Below the pieces are notes generated by a model. The model was not told the DNA's origin. It saw only the letters and a program-made list of their open reading frames with translations, and did no database searches. Shown here in pieces: positions 50,243 through 58,292 of a stretch of 64,000 nt of DNA (its first letter is position 1; each line of letters begins with the position of its first letter). The DNA is from Alkaliphilus sp. B6464 (GTDB lineage Bacteria; Bacillota; Clostridia; Peptostreptococcales; Natronincolaceae), in assembly GCF_018141165.1 (NCBI RefSeq), contig NZ_CP058557.1:1488001-1552000 (forward strand), in the 5' to 3' direction. Position numbers and translations under genes: made by a program.

Positions 50243-51604
50243 TTAGTCAGTAACCTGACGTATCCATTCGTTTGTTTTTAATCTTTTTAATGTGAACGCT
50301 ACCTTTGCTACCTCCTCTAATCCTACCAATAGTACTACTATTTCCACTGGAAGTTTAAACACAAATGATCCTAGAAAAGCTAAAGGAACTCCTACTCCCC
50401 ACATAGTTAAGGCTTCCACCTTGAGGGCATGGCCTGCATCCCCTCCACCCCTTAAAATTCCTACTATAATAACTACACCAAGCACTTTTATACACATTAT
50501 AAGGGAAGTAATATATAAAATTTTTAGTGCGCTATTGTACACTTCTTCGGAAATATTAAAGAATGAAAGTACAGTGGGTGCACTAAGGGCAAGTATAATT
50601 CCTATAAAAATTCCTACAATTATAGAAAGTTTTACAAATCTTCTTGTATATTCCTTGCCTTTTTCTATGTTTCCGGCCCCAACTTGATGTCCTATCATTA
50701 CTGCGGCACCGTTTGCAAGACCAAAGGTAAATACCATAAAAATATTTTGAATTGTAGTTGTAATCTGCACGGCAGCCATAGCCTGTGTACCTAAATTACC
50801 ATAGGCAATAGCATAAATAATCATAGCTATAGCCCAACACATGTCATTTATAACTACAGGAATAATAGTTCGCAAAGCTCTTTGTATAAAGCTTTTGTTT
50901 ATATCTAACATTTGTTTCCACTTAGCTGATAAAACTCCTTTTTTAGTATAAATATAAAAGATTAAAACTATAGCTTCCGCTATTCTAGCAATCAGAGTAG
51001 CAAGGGCAGCTCCTTTTACACCCATTGCAGGGAAACCTAAGTGTCCAAAGATAAAAATATAGTTTAAGCTTGCATTTACTAGCAGGGCTACTATGCTAAC
51101 TAGCATAGGTGCAACTGTATCTTCAACACATCGGGATGATACTCCAAATACTAAGGATACAGCAGTAAAAGCATAGCTTATAGAAACTATCTTTAAATAA
51201 TGTACCCCAAGCCCGATTACATAAGGGTCTTTATTAAACAATTTCATTATTGTCTCTGGCATTATAAAGGCTATTATTGTGAAAAGGATAGAAAATATTA
51301 TACTGGATATTAGACTGAGTCCTAGAGTTCTACGAATATTTTCTTTATCTTTTTGTCCCCAATATTGAGATATAAATATTCCAGCTCCGCTTGTTATACC
51401 GACTATTAGAAGATTAAATAAAAAGAAATATTGGTTAGCTATACCTACGGCTGCAATTTCAATTTCTCCTATTTTACCTATCATTATAGTATCCACCATG
51501 TTTATAGAAGATGTAATAAGGTTTTGTATAACAATTGGTATTGCTAGTTTTAATAGTGTATTATAAAAACTTGATTGTCTGTTTTGTAATTTTTCTACTA
51601 TCAT
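50243..51604 (-). CDS. MATE family efflux transporter, paralogue of 984-2345
   Basis: The ~453-residue protein shares extensive sequence with the first MATE gene (IQNLITSSINMVDTIMIGK, then IAAVGIANQYFFLFNLL; the ends differ). ATG 51604 is 6 bases after AAAGGTG; the GTG at 51613 overlaps that site. Its transcript leader contains a terminator hairpin (51673-51704) like that of its paralogue. The deacetylase gene follows within about 35 bases, so the two are co-transcribed. Substrate unknown. Confidence 0.92.
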   Translation of the reverse strand: MIVEKLQNRQSSFYNTLLKLAIPIVIQNLITSSINMVDTIMIGKIGEIEIAAVGIANQYFFLFNLLIVGITSGAGIFISQYWGQKDKENIRRTLGLSLISSIIFSILFTIIAFIMPETIMKLFNKDPYVIGLGVHYLKIVSISYAFTAVSLVFGVSSRCVEDTVAPMLVSIVALLVNASLNYIFIFGHLGFPAMGVKGAALATLIARIAEAIVLIFYIYTKKGVLSAKWKQMLDINKSFIQRALRTIIPVVINDMCWAIAMIIYAIAYGNLGTQAMAAVQITTTIQNIFMVFTFGLANGAAVMIGHQVGAGNIEKGKEYTRRFVKLSIIVGIFIGIILALSAPTVLSFFNISEEVYNSALKILYITSLIMCIKVLGVVIIVGILRGGGDAGHALKVEALTMWGVGVPLAFLGSFVFKLPVEIVVLLVGLEEVAKVAFTLKRLKTNEWIRQVTD

Positions 51605-51672
51605 TGTTATCACCTTTCATTAAATAAGGACCCAGTTTATACGGAGTCTTACAGTCTCTAACTATCAATAAA

Positions 51673-51742
51673 AAAACACCTTGTGGATTCAGACAAAGTG
51701 TTTTGTACTGTTTGGCTATCACCATACATGTATGCTATTATA
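51673..51742 (-). promoter_or_regulatory. MATE leader: -10 box and attenuator hairpin
   Basis: On the minus strand TATAAT (51742-51737) is followed by a ~30-base leader, then a hairpin of AAAACACTTTGT with ACAAGGTGTTTT (one mismatch) and a run of T. The gene starts ~70 bases later. The -35 region is poor. As in the paralogue at 984, a terminator stands in the gene's own leader, suggesting conditional read-through. Confidence 0.6.
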
Positions 51743-51875
51743 CCATATAAAAGATACTTCTGCTAATAGAATAAATATATCCCATACAATCTAAGACTTC
51801 GAGGAACTGTTATATAGAAAAGAGAAGATAGACTCCATAAAATTGTATGGAGCTCCTTCTCTTTTTAAATGATTA

Positions 51876-52808
51876 TTAACCTTCAAATAATGGAGTAGAT
51901 AAATAACGTTCACCTGTGTCTGGAAGAATTACAACAATGTTTTTTCCTACATTTTCAGCGCGTTTTGCAAGCTCTGTTGCTGCAACTATAGCGGCACCAG
52001 ATGATATTCCTACAAGAAGACCTTCTGTTTGTGCAAGTTTTTTCCCAACTGCAAAAGCATCCTCATTACTAACTTTAATTATTTCATCATAAATTTTTGT
52101 ATTAAGAGTATCAGGAACAAAGCCTGCACCAATACCTTGAATTTTGTGCGGACCTGCCATGCCCTCTGAAAGAACAGGAGAGTCAGTAGGCTCAATTGCC
52201 ACAATTTTAATATCAGGATTTTTTGATTTTAAATATTCACCAGCCCCTGTTATTGTTCCTCCTGTACCAATACCAGAAACAAAAATATCAACCTGACCAT
52301 CAGTATCATCCCAAATTTCTGGTCCTGTTGTTCTTTTATGGATTAACGGATTGGAAGGGTTAGAAAATTGACTTGGAACAAATGAGTTTTCTATCTCTGC
52401 TGACAGTTCATCAGCTTTCTCAATTGCACCCTTCATACCCTTTGCACCATCTGTAAGTACAATCTCTGCGCCATAGGCTTTTAAAAGATTACGTCGCTCT
52501 ATACTCATCGTTTCAGGCATTGTAAGAATTATTCGGTATCCTCTTGCAGCTGCAACAGATGCAAGACCTATTCCTGTATTCCCACTTGTCGGTTCAATGA
52601 TAACTGAATCAGTTTTTAACAAGCCCTTTTCTTCAGCATCAACAATCATTGCATATGCAATTCTGTCCTTTACGCTACCTGCCGGATTAAAATATTCCAG
52701 TTTTGCAATTATCTTTGCTTCCAAATCATGCTTTTTATTATAGTTTGAAAGCTCTAGAAGTGGGGTTTTCCCAATAAGCTCAGTTAAACTTTTATGAATT
52801 TTTGACAT
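51876..52808 (-). CDS. cysK: Cysteine synthase A (O-acetylserine sulfhydrylase)
   Basis: This 310-residue PLP enzyme makes cysteine from O-acetylserine and sulfide. The PLP lysine lies in [14 protein letters not shown] (~residue 42). The substrate loop is [11 protein letters not shown], the phosphate loop is [12 protein letters not shown], and the tail is [14 protein letters not shown] 52808 is placed correctly after GGAGGTG; an ATG 15 bases earlier overlaps that site. A long perfect palindrome (52826-52859) immediately upstream is a probable operator. Base composition is slightly less AT-rich than neighbouring genes. Confidence 0.95.
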   Translation of the reverse strand: MSKIHKSLTELIGKTPLLELSNYNKKHDLEAKIIAKLEYFNPAGSVKDRIAYAMIVDAEEKGLLKTDSVIIEPTSGNTGIGLASVAAARGYRIILTMPETMSIERRNLLKAYGAEIVLTDGAKGMKGAIEKADELSAEIENSFVPSQFSNPSNPLIHKRTTGPEIWDDTDGQVDIFVSGIGTGGTITGAGEYLKSKNPDIKIVAIEPTDSPVLSEGMAGPHKIQGIGAGFVPDTLNTKIYDEIIKVSNEDAFAVGKKLAQTEGLLVGISSGAAIVAATELAKRAENVGKNIVVILPDTGERYLSTPLFEG

Positions 52809-52825
52809 AATCAACACCTCCATTT

Positions 52826-52859
52826 ATACCATACTAAATAGGTATGTTTAGTATGGTAT
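52826..52859 (-). promoter_or_regulatory. Palindromic operator upstream of cysK
   Basis: ATACCATACTAAA and TTTAGTATGGTAT are perfect 13-base inverted repeats around 8 bases that themselves contain GGTAT/ATACC echoes. The position, 20-50 bases before the start, and the lack of a T-run argue for a repressor site rather than a terminator. A Rrf2-family cysteine regulator such as CymR is the obvious candidate. Confidence 0.6.
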
Positions 52860-53050
52860 CATTATATTCCTTTAGTTTAAAATTATCAATAGTTTTCCCT
52901 AAAATTTTAATTTGATAAAAAATAAATAATGAAAATCATTTAAATTTAGAAGATTCAATGTTTCAAAATCAATTGGGCCATTAAAGGATTGATTTTAGCT
53001 GAATTTTTATATTATAATGATTCTATTGATAGAAAAGGTGGTGGGATTTT

Positions 53051-53647
53051 ATGAAAGATAACATTACATTGGCGGAAGCGTTCCTTATCCTTAAAAATAA
53101 AGAAAATGAATTGGATGAGATATTAACTGCTAGATTTGCATGCCTTCAAAATACTTACAAGAAGGTAAATGGACAAAAAGAACTTATGCATGAACCACAT
53201 GAAATATCAGTAAATGAATTAACATCAAAATCAGAGATACTAATGAAAGAAATTAGAAAATTAAGGCTTATAGTTGCTAAGGCTAATCTAGAAACCTTAG
53301 TAGAATTTACAATAGACGGAGAAAAGATTAGTTTACAAGAGGCTATTTATCTTGTAAAGCAATATAGAAATGAGTTGCCTAGATTAAAGCAAATGGGTGA
53401 AATGAGAATCCACAGTGAAATTGTAGACCCCACTCCAAGATATACTCCTCGAGTGCCTGGTGGCATAGTGTCTGGCGGAATAGATCGTAGTTATGAGCAA
53501 GTAATGGAGCCTAGCTTTGATACTAAGGAATATAGAAAAAAAGCAGAAAAAATGGAAGTTCTTATTACAAAATTAGAAGTAGCAATTAATCAAGCAAATT
53601 ATTCTATTTTTGTTGATTTAGATGGAATAGGAGTAAAACAAATATAA
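53051..53647 (+). CDS. DIP1984-like coiled-coil protein
   Basis: The 198-residue protein is mainly helical and charged. The pattern LVEFTIDGEKISLQEAIYLVKQYR and the C-terminal EKMEVLITKLEVAINQANY recall the DIP1984 (septicolysin-like) family. A flexible insert with PTPRYTPRVPGGIVSGG lies at ~130-150. No known biochemical function. Single gene after GGTGGTGGG. Confidence 0.6.
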   Translation: MKDNITLAEAFLILKNKENELDEILTARFACLQNTYKKVNGQKELMHEPHEISVNELTSKSEILMKEIRKLRLIVAKANLETLVEFTIDGEKISLQEAIYLVKQYRNELPRLKQMGEMRIHSEIVDPTPRYTPRVPGGIVSGGIDRSYEQVMEPSFDTKEYRKKAEKMEVLITKLEVAINQANYSIFVDLDGIGVKQI

Positions 53648-53710
53648 CTAGAATTCTTAGGATGATAAGAGTAAAGATTAGTTTCTTGGTGTAAGGGAAC
53701 TCTTCATTTA

Positions 53711-53863
53711 GTTGTGGATACTATAAAATCCCTCTTATCGCATAAAGATGCTACTTTTATGAGTGAAGACGGTTCTCTCATGCGAACTATGGACATGGGT
53801 GGGAGTAGTACCGAATTTACTACAAAAAATAAATCTATAGAGATTGAGCTTTTTAAATTGTGA
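53711..53863 (+). pseudogene. Remnant of an isopropylmalate/isocitrate dehydrogenase-type gene
   Basis: A 50-codon open stretch without start or site encodes VVDTIKSLLSHKDATFMSED then MRTMDMGGSSTEFTTKN. RT-x-DMGG followed by S/T-EFT is the usual C-terminus of isopropylmalate and NAD-isocitrate dehydrogenases. Only this tail remains, ending at TGA 53861-53863. Confidence 0.45.
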
Positions 53864-53999
53864 AGCGGACAGTTGAAAGATTACATTTGACAAGTTATAA
53901 GACTGACAATTCTCAAATTAAAACTGACAATTGAATCTGATACGGTAAATCAAAAACTTAATGTCTCGTCATAAAAGTAGCCAACCAATATAAATAATT

Positions 54000-54043
54000 A
54001 AGGGTTCGGTTTATTTACGTATTACGTAAAGAACTGAACCCTT
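54000..54043. terminator. Terminator-like hairpin
   Basis: AAGGGTTCGGTT and AACTGAACCCTT pair with one mismatch around an inner ACGTA/TACGT stem. The remaining part of 53864-54067 holds nothing else I can support. Confidence 0.6.
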
Positions 54044-54076
54044 GTATTATTAAAATTATAATAGTAGGTGATTAAC

Positions 54077-55084
54077 TTGCCAAGGATACCTGAAAATTTG
54101 ATAGAGAAAATTGAATCTATACCAGCGAAACCGGGAATTTATCAAATGATGGATATTGATGGAAATATTATATATGTTGGCAAAAGTAAGACCCTTAAAT
54201 CGAGGGTAAAATCCTATTTTTATACGGAACATAAATTGAATAAAATAAAGAGAATGGTATGTAATATACATGATATCAATTATATAGTTACTGATACACA
54301 TTTAGAAGCCCAAATACTTGAATGTGCTCTTATAAAAAAATTAAAGCCGATATATAACAAGCAATTTAAAAATGATAAAAGGTATATGTATTTAAAAATA
54401 GAAAACTATAATAGATTCAAACCAATATCAATGGTATATGATAGACAAAGCGAATATTGCTTTGGACCATATAGAAATAAAAACATTTTATTAGATATAA
54501 TTAAATTTTTTCAGAACATATGTCCAATAACAAAATTCGGGAACATATATGAATTTAAGTACAAAATATTGCTACAATCCATGGATAGGGAGAGCTTTGA
54601 AAAGAATAAAGAATGCCTAATAGAAATATTTTATAATAAAGAATGTATGTTGGATTTTTTATCTGACCTTCAAGGGAGGATGGATAGGGCAGCCTCCGAC
54701 CTACAGTTTGAGATGGCTACAATTTATAGAGATATGATAAATCATATAAAGTATTTGTATGATAATAACACAAATGAGTCACATGAAATAAGTGATAAAA
54801 TTTTGATGGGAGAAAAAATAGACGATGGATACAAGATTTTTTATATTTCAAAGAATCGAATTATATTAAAAAAGAAATATAAAGAGCTAACAAAAGAATC
54901 CATAGGAGAGTTTTTGAAACAAGCTCAAGAACTAGAGATTAAGGTGCCACATGTTATAGATGAAAAAAGAGATTTAGATTTTAAGAAGATAGTTACTAGG
55001 GAAGTTAAAGATGATGCTTTAAAGGCTATACTATTTATTCATAATGACTACAGTGTGGATGAGTTTATAAATAATATGTGTTAA
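54077..55084 (+). CDS. UvrC-like GIY-YIG nuclease (lacks C-terminal RNase H domain)
   Basis: The ~335-residue protein has an N-terminal GIY-YIG domain (PGIYQMMDIDGNIIYVGKSK, then LKSRVKSYF) and a UVR-type helical motif near residues 195-230 (QGRMDRAASDLQFEMATIYR). The C-terminal RNase H-like nuclease and HhH domains of full UvrC are absent, as in Cho-type or other short UvrC homologues. It may nick DNA 3' of damage or act in a separate repair role. Start is either TTG 54077 or GTG 54068; spacing to the weak TAGGTG site favours TTG. Confidence 0.85.
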   Translation: MPRIPENLIEKIESIPAKPGIYQMMDIDGNIIYVGKSKTLKSRVKSYFYTEHKLNKIKRMVCNIHDINYIVTDTHLEAQILECALIKKLKPIYNKQFKNDKRYMYLKIENYNRFKPISMVYDRQSEYCFGPYRNKNILLDIIKFFQNICPITKFGNIYEFKYKILLQSMDRESFEKNKECLIEIFYNKECMLDFLSDLQGRMDRAASDLQFEMATIYRDMINHIKYLYDNNTNESHEISDKILMGEKIDDGYKIFYISKNRIILKKKYKELTKESIGEFLKQAQELEIKVPHVIDEKRDLDFKKIVTREVKDDALKAILFIHNDYSVDEFINNMC

Positions 55085-55228
55085 TTTAAAATTTTCTGTT
55101 ATTTCTTTGATTTGACTGAACCTTTGGAGTATAATTAAAATTACATTCCAGTTCACAGAAATAAGGAAAATAAAGATACTGGATTACAATTAAATACTAA
55201 TGAATAATGGAAAAGGAGAAGAAGTACT

Positions 55229-55795
55229 ATGGAAACACGTCGAGAAGCATACGAATTACTTACAAAATATAATACGAGCAGTAGTCTGATAAAACATGGC
55301 TTTGCAGTCGAAGCTGTTATGCGCTATTTTGCACGAAAGTTTGGAGAAGATGAGGAATATTGGGGAAATATCGGACTGATTCATGACCTCGATTATGAAC
55401 TTTATCCTGAAGAGCACTGCCATAAAACAAAGGAAATTATGGAGAAAGAAGGAATAAGTGAGGATATAATACGTTCTGTGATTTCACATGGATGGAATAT
55501 ATGTATTGATGTAAAACCAGAACATAAAATGGAAAAAGTTCTTTATACGATCGATGAGCTTACAGGCCTTATTACAGCTACAGTTTATATGCGTCCAAAT
55601 AAGAGTATACTTGACCTCGAAGTCAAATCCGTTAAGAAGAAATTTAAATCAACGGGCTTTGCTGCTGGAGTTAATCGTGAAGTAATACTTGCAGGCTGTG
55701 AAATGCTGGAAATGGAACTTGATACGGTTATTCTTTGGACAATAGATGGTATGAAGGAGGCGGCGAAAGAACTGGAGCTTGTAGGGGAACTTTAA
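55229..55795 (+). CDS. HD-domain phosphohydrolase-like protein
   Basis: The 188-residue protein has HD motifs: H in KHGFAVEAVMRYFA, GLIHDLDYELYPEEHCHK (HD pair), SHGWN and a later D. It resembles stand-alone HDIG proteins of unknown substrate. It is less AT-rich than its neighbours and has a good AAAAGGAGAAG site. Single gene. Confidence 0.88.
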   Translation: METRREAYELLTKYNTSSSLIKHGFAVEAVMRYFARKFGEDEEYWGNIGLIHDLDYELYPEEHCHKTKEIMEKEGISEDIIRSVISHGWNICIDVKPEHKMEKVLYTIDELTGLITATVYMRPNKSILDLEVKSVKKKFKSTGFAAGVNREVILAGCEMLEMELDTVILWTIDGMKEAAKELELVGEL

Positions 55796-55944
55796 ACTTG
55801 AAAAAACGAAAAGAAACCGTATAAATATTTTTGATTGTGCTAATGCCTATGTGCATTTTTGATTATTGATAGTTACTTTTAAAATGTACATAGATGTATC
55901 AAGTATAAACAAATTATTTTAAATGTTATCCATAAAAAATCTAC

Positions 55945-55991
55945 AAAAAAGCTGATGTATTGAGGTTATATCCCTAATACATCAGCTTTTT
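55945..55991. terminator. Bidirectional terminator
   Basis: AAAAAGCTGATGTATT and AATACATCAGCTTTTT form a perfect stem with A/T runs on both sides, between the HD gene and the convergent cyclase-family gene. Confidence 0.85.
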
Positions 55992-56067
55992 ACTTTCAGC
56001 ACCAGTTGCCGCACCTTCAATTATTGCAGTGGTTTTATAAATCTTAGTTTTTAAAATTAACTTTTCT

Positions 56068-56760
56068 CTATTCCTCAACCAAGGCCACAGCCCTAATAGG
56101 CGAACCAGAGCCATCTCGTATTTTAAGAGGTAACCCAAAATATAAAAATCTTTTATTTACAAGCTTATCAAGATTGCATAGGTTTTCTGTATTTGTAATG
56201 TCGTACTCTCCACATACTAAATGCCCAGAAAAGTCTAGATCATCGGGATGATCTATGGCAGGGGCATCCACTCCGATATTTACGACACCCTTTTCTGCAA
56301 GCCACTTTGCAGCGTTATAACTAAGTCCTGTATATGTGGTTTGCCACTTATCTGTACCAAAATTCCTATCATAATGACCAGTGTATAGAAGGATAATATC
56401 TCCATGTTCCAGCCTTTGTCCGGATTTAGAGAGAGCAGTTTCTAAATCATTAGGCTCGATTTTCCTTGTAGGTGGTATGTGAGATAAGTCTATACATATG
56501 GCACTTCCCCAAAAATACTCTAGAGACATTTTGTCTATAGTAGCACCAGAGGGTTTATACTCCCACACGGCATCACAGTGGGTTCCGCCATGCTCGCTAA
56601 TAAGCAGGTTGCGGGCAGAGAAACCTAGTTTTTTACTTCCTGTGGCCTCCATATTTTCTTCATGGGTCATATTAGTCATTATAAAAGTTGGTTGGTGCAT
56701 TGGAAAAACTGACATTCCTTGAAAAATCTCCTGAGACAAATCAATTAAACGTAAAGCCAT
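56068..56760 (-). CDS. Cyclase-family (kynurenine formamidase-like) metal-dependent hydrolase
   Basis: From ATG 56760 (after AAAGGAGC) the protein is 230 residues. It has the family's metal motif SEHGGTHCDAVWEY (normally HxGTHxDxP), then YTGHYDR and GVDAPAIDHPDD-type segments. Members hydrolyse amide or formyl bonds or cyclic amides using Mn or Zn. It is divergent from the BMC/amidohydrolase locus that begins at 57225 and has ~460 bases between, so it may serve the same pathway, for example opening an imidazolone or removing a formyl group. This link is inference. Confidence 0.85.
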   Translation of the reverse strand: MALRLIDLSQEIFQGMSVFPMHQPTFIMTNMTHEENMEATGSKKLGFSARNLLISEHGGTHCDAVWEYKPSGATIDKMSLEYFWGSAICIDLSHIPPTRKIEPNDLETALSKSGQRLEHGDIILLYTGHYDRNFGTDKWQTTYTGLSYNAAKWLAEKGVVNIGVDAPAIDHPDDLDFSGHLVCGEYDITNTENLCNLDKLVNKRFLYFGLPLKIRDGSGSPIRAVALVEE

Positions 56761-57224
56761 TTTTATTGCTCCTTTCTTATTATAGGTTGTTTGTAATTTC
56801 ATCATATACCTAAAAATCTTAACATATTATTTGTATGAAGCATTTGTTTGCTAAAATTACTTCTAAGCCTAGAAAGGAATAATTAAGATTGAGTGAGTTG
56901 TCTATACAATACTACTTAATTTAATATAATCCTTCTTTTATTTTACCTCCTAGTATCTTAGTAATTTTTAAAGAGTCCATAGATTAATATTGAAAATTAA
57001 AGGGTTATGGTAGAGGCAATTAATCCTATGCTTAAGGATTAAAAAATATAATCGTAGATTTTATACAAAAACCACTTAATTTAACATATTGATTTAATGG
57101 ATTAATTGTAGAAAGACTCCAAAGGATAAAAAAAATTTTTATTGAAATTGTTGGTAATATTTTAAAAAATTTAAAATTTATTAAATATTAAAAATTAAAT
57201 AAATATATACAAGGAGGTTTTGAA
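56761..57224. other. Divergent promoter region of the putative purine/BMC locus
   Basis: ~460 bases, very AT-rich, between the cyclase-family gene and the formiminotransferase gene. A small hairpin AATCCT...AGGATT lies near 57022-57043. No ORF with a ribosome-binding site. I looked for the purine riboswitch core and did not see it. The locus probably is controlled by a protein regulator whose gene is not visible here. Confidence 0.45.
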
Positions 57225-58133
57225 ATGTCAACAGAAAAACAATATGTATTGGCTGTACCAAACTTTAGTGACGGAAGAAGAAAGGATGTAATTGAGAGTA
57301 TAGTTAATGAGCTACAAGATATAGAAGGGGTAAAGCTTGTGAGCTATGAGCCAGAGCATGACTTTAACAGAACAGTTGTAACTGTAATAGGGGAGCCTGA
57401 GCCTTTAAAGGAGGCACTACTTAAGATGGCAGGGAAAAGCTATGAGCTAATAAATATGGAAGAACAAAGCGGAACCCATCCAAGAATTGGAGCCCAAGAT
57501 ACTATTCCAATATTCCCATTTAAAAACATAACAATAGAAGAGTGTATAGATATTGCAGAGGAAATAGGTAAAGAAGTATACGAAAAGTATAATGTTCCTG
57601 TTTATTTTTCAGGATTTAATGCACGTTGTGAGGAGAGAAAAGCTCTGTCATTTATTAGAAAAGGTCAATATGAAGGATTAAAGGAAGTCGCTCATTTAGA
57701 TGAAAGAAAACCAGACATTGGTCCAGCTGCACTACATCCAACAGCAGGAGCAACTATAGTAAGTGCAGATAATGAAGGATTAACTGCTTACAATATTTTT
57801 TTAGCAACGGAGGATCTTGAAATTGCTAAGAAAATAGCTAAGGGAGTAAGAGGACCTAGTGGTGGATTCTCCACAGTAAGAGCAGTAGGAATTAAATTCC
57901 CGGAAAGATCTGGAGTTGTAGTTTCGATGAATATGTTTGATTGTGCTTCTACCCCTCTCTATAGAGCATTTAACTTTGTAAAAGGTGAGGCAGCCCGATA
58001 TGGGGTAGCAGTGACGGGCTCAGAAGTAGTAGGACCTGTAAAACTAGATTATCTTCTTAACTCCCTAGAATACTATTTAGGACTAGAAAACTTTAGAAAA
58101 GATCAAATACTTGAAAGTCATTTAATGGGATAA
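57225..58133 (+). CDS. Formiminotransferase (glutamate or glycine formiminotransferase)
   Basis: The 302-residue protein covers both sub-domains of the FTCD formiminotransferase half, with the signature SGTHPRIGAQDTIPIFPF near residue 82 and GPSGGFSTVRAVG and MFDCASTPLYRAF later. No cyclodeaminase domain is attached. FTCD moves a formimino group from formiminoglutamate to tetrahydrofolate. In purine-fermenting clostridia an equivalent enzyme uses formiminoglycine and gives glycine. The next genes encode amidohydrolase, amidase and UbiD decarboxylase, and no histidine-degradation genes are present, so the glycine form is more likely here. Start follows AAGGAGG. Confidence 0.9.
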   Translation: MSTEKQYVLAVPNFSDGRRKDVIESIVNELQDIEGVKLVSYEPEHDFNRTVVTVIGEPEPLKEALLKMAGKSYELINMEEQSGTHPRIGAQDTIPIFPFKNITIEECIDIAEEIGKEVYEKYNVPVYFSGFNARCEERKALSFIRKGQYEGLKEVAHLDERKPDIGPAALHPTAGATIVSADNEGLTAYNIFLATEDLEIAKKIAKGVRGPSGGFSTVRAVGIKFPERSGVVVSMNMFDCASTPLYRAFNFVKGEAARYGVAVTGSEVVGPVKLDYLLNSLEYYLGLENFRKDQILESHLMG

Positions 58134-58292
58134 AAAATCATCTGATGCTATTCCATCGACTTCTGTTCCACTCAACTTTAAAGCTAAGCTTTAGTATTTC
58201 AAGTATTCAAAACATTGCCGAAGATGTATTTCTATAATGGATTTGTGAGTAATAATAATTAGTTAATAGGATAAAAAAGGGGGATATAAATT

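Noticed and set aside
56761-57224. Riboswitch in front of the putative purine locus
   Set aside because: Searched for purine, xanthine-type, ZTP and glycine motifs by eye and saw none; only a small weak hairpin is present.
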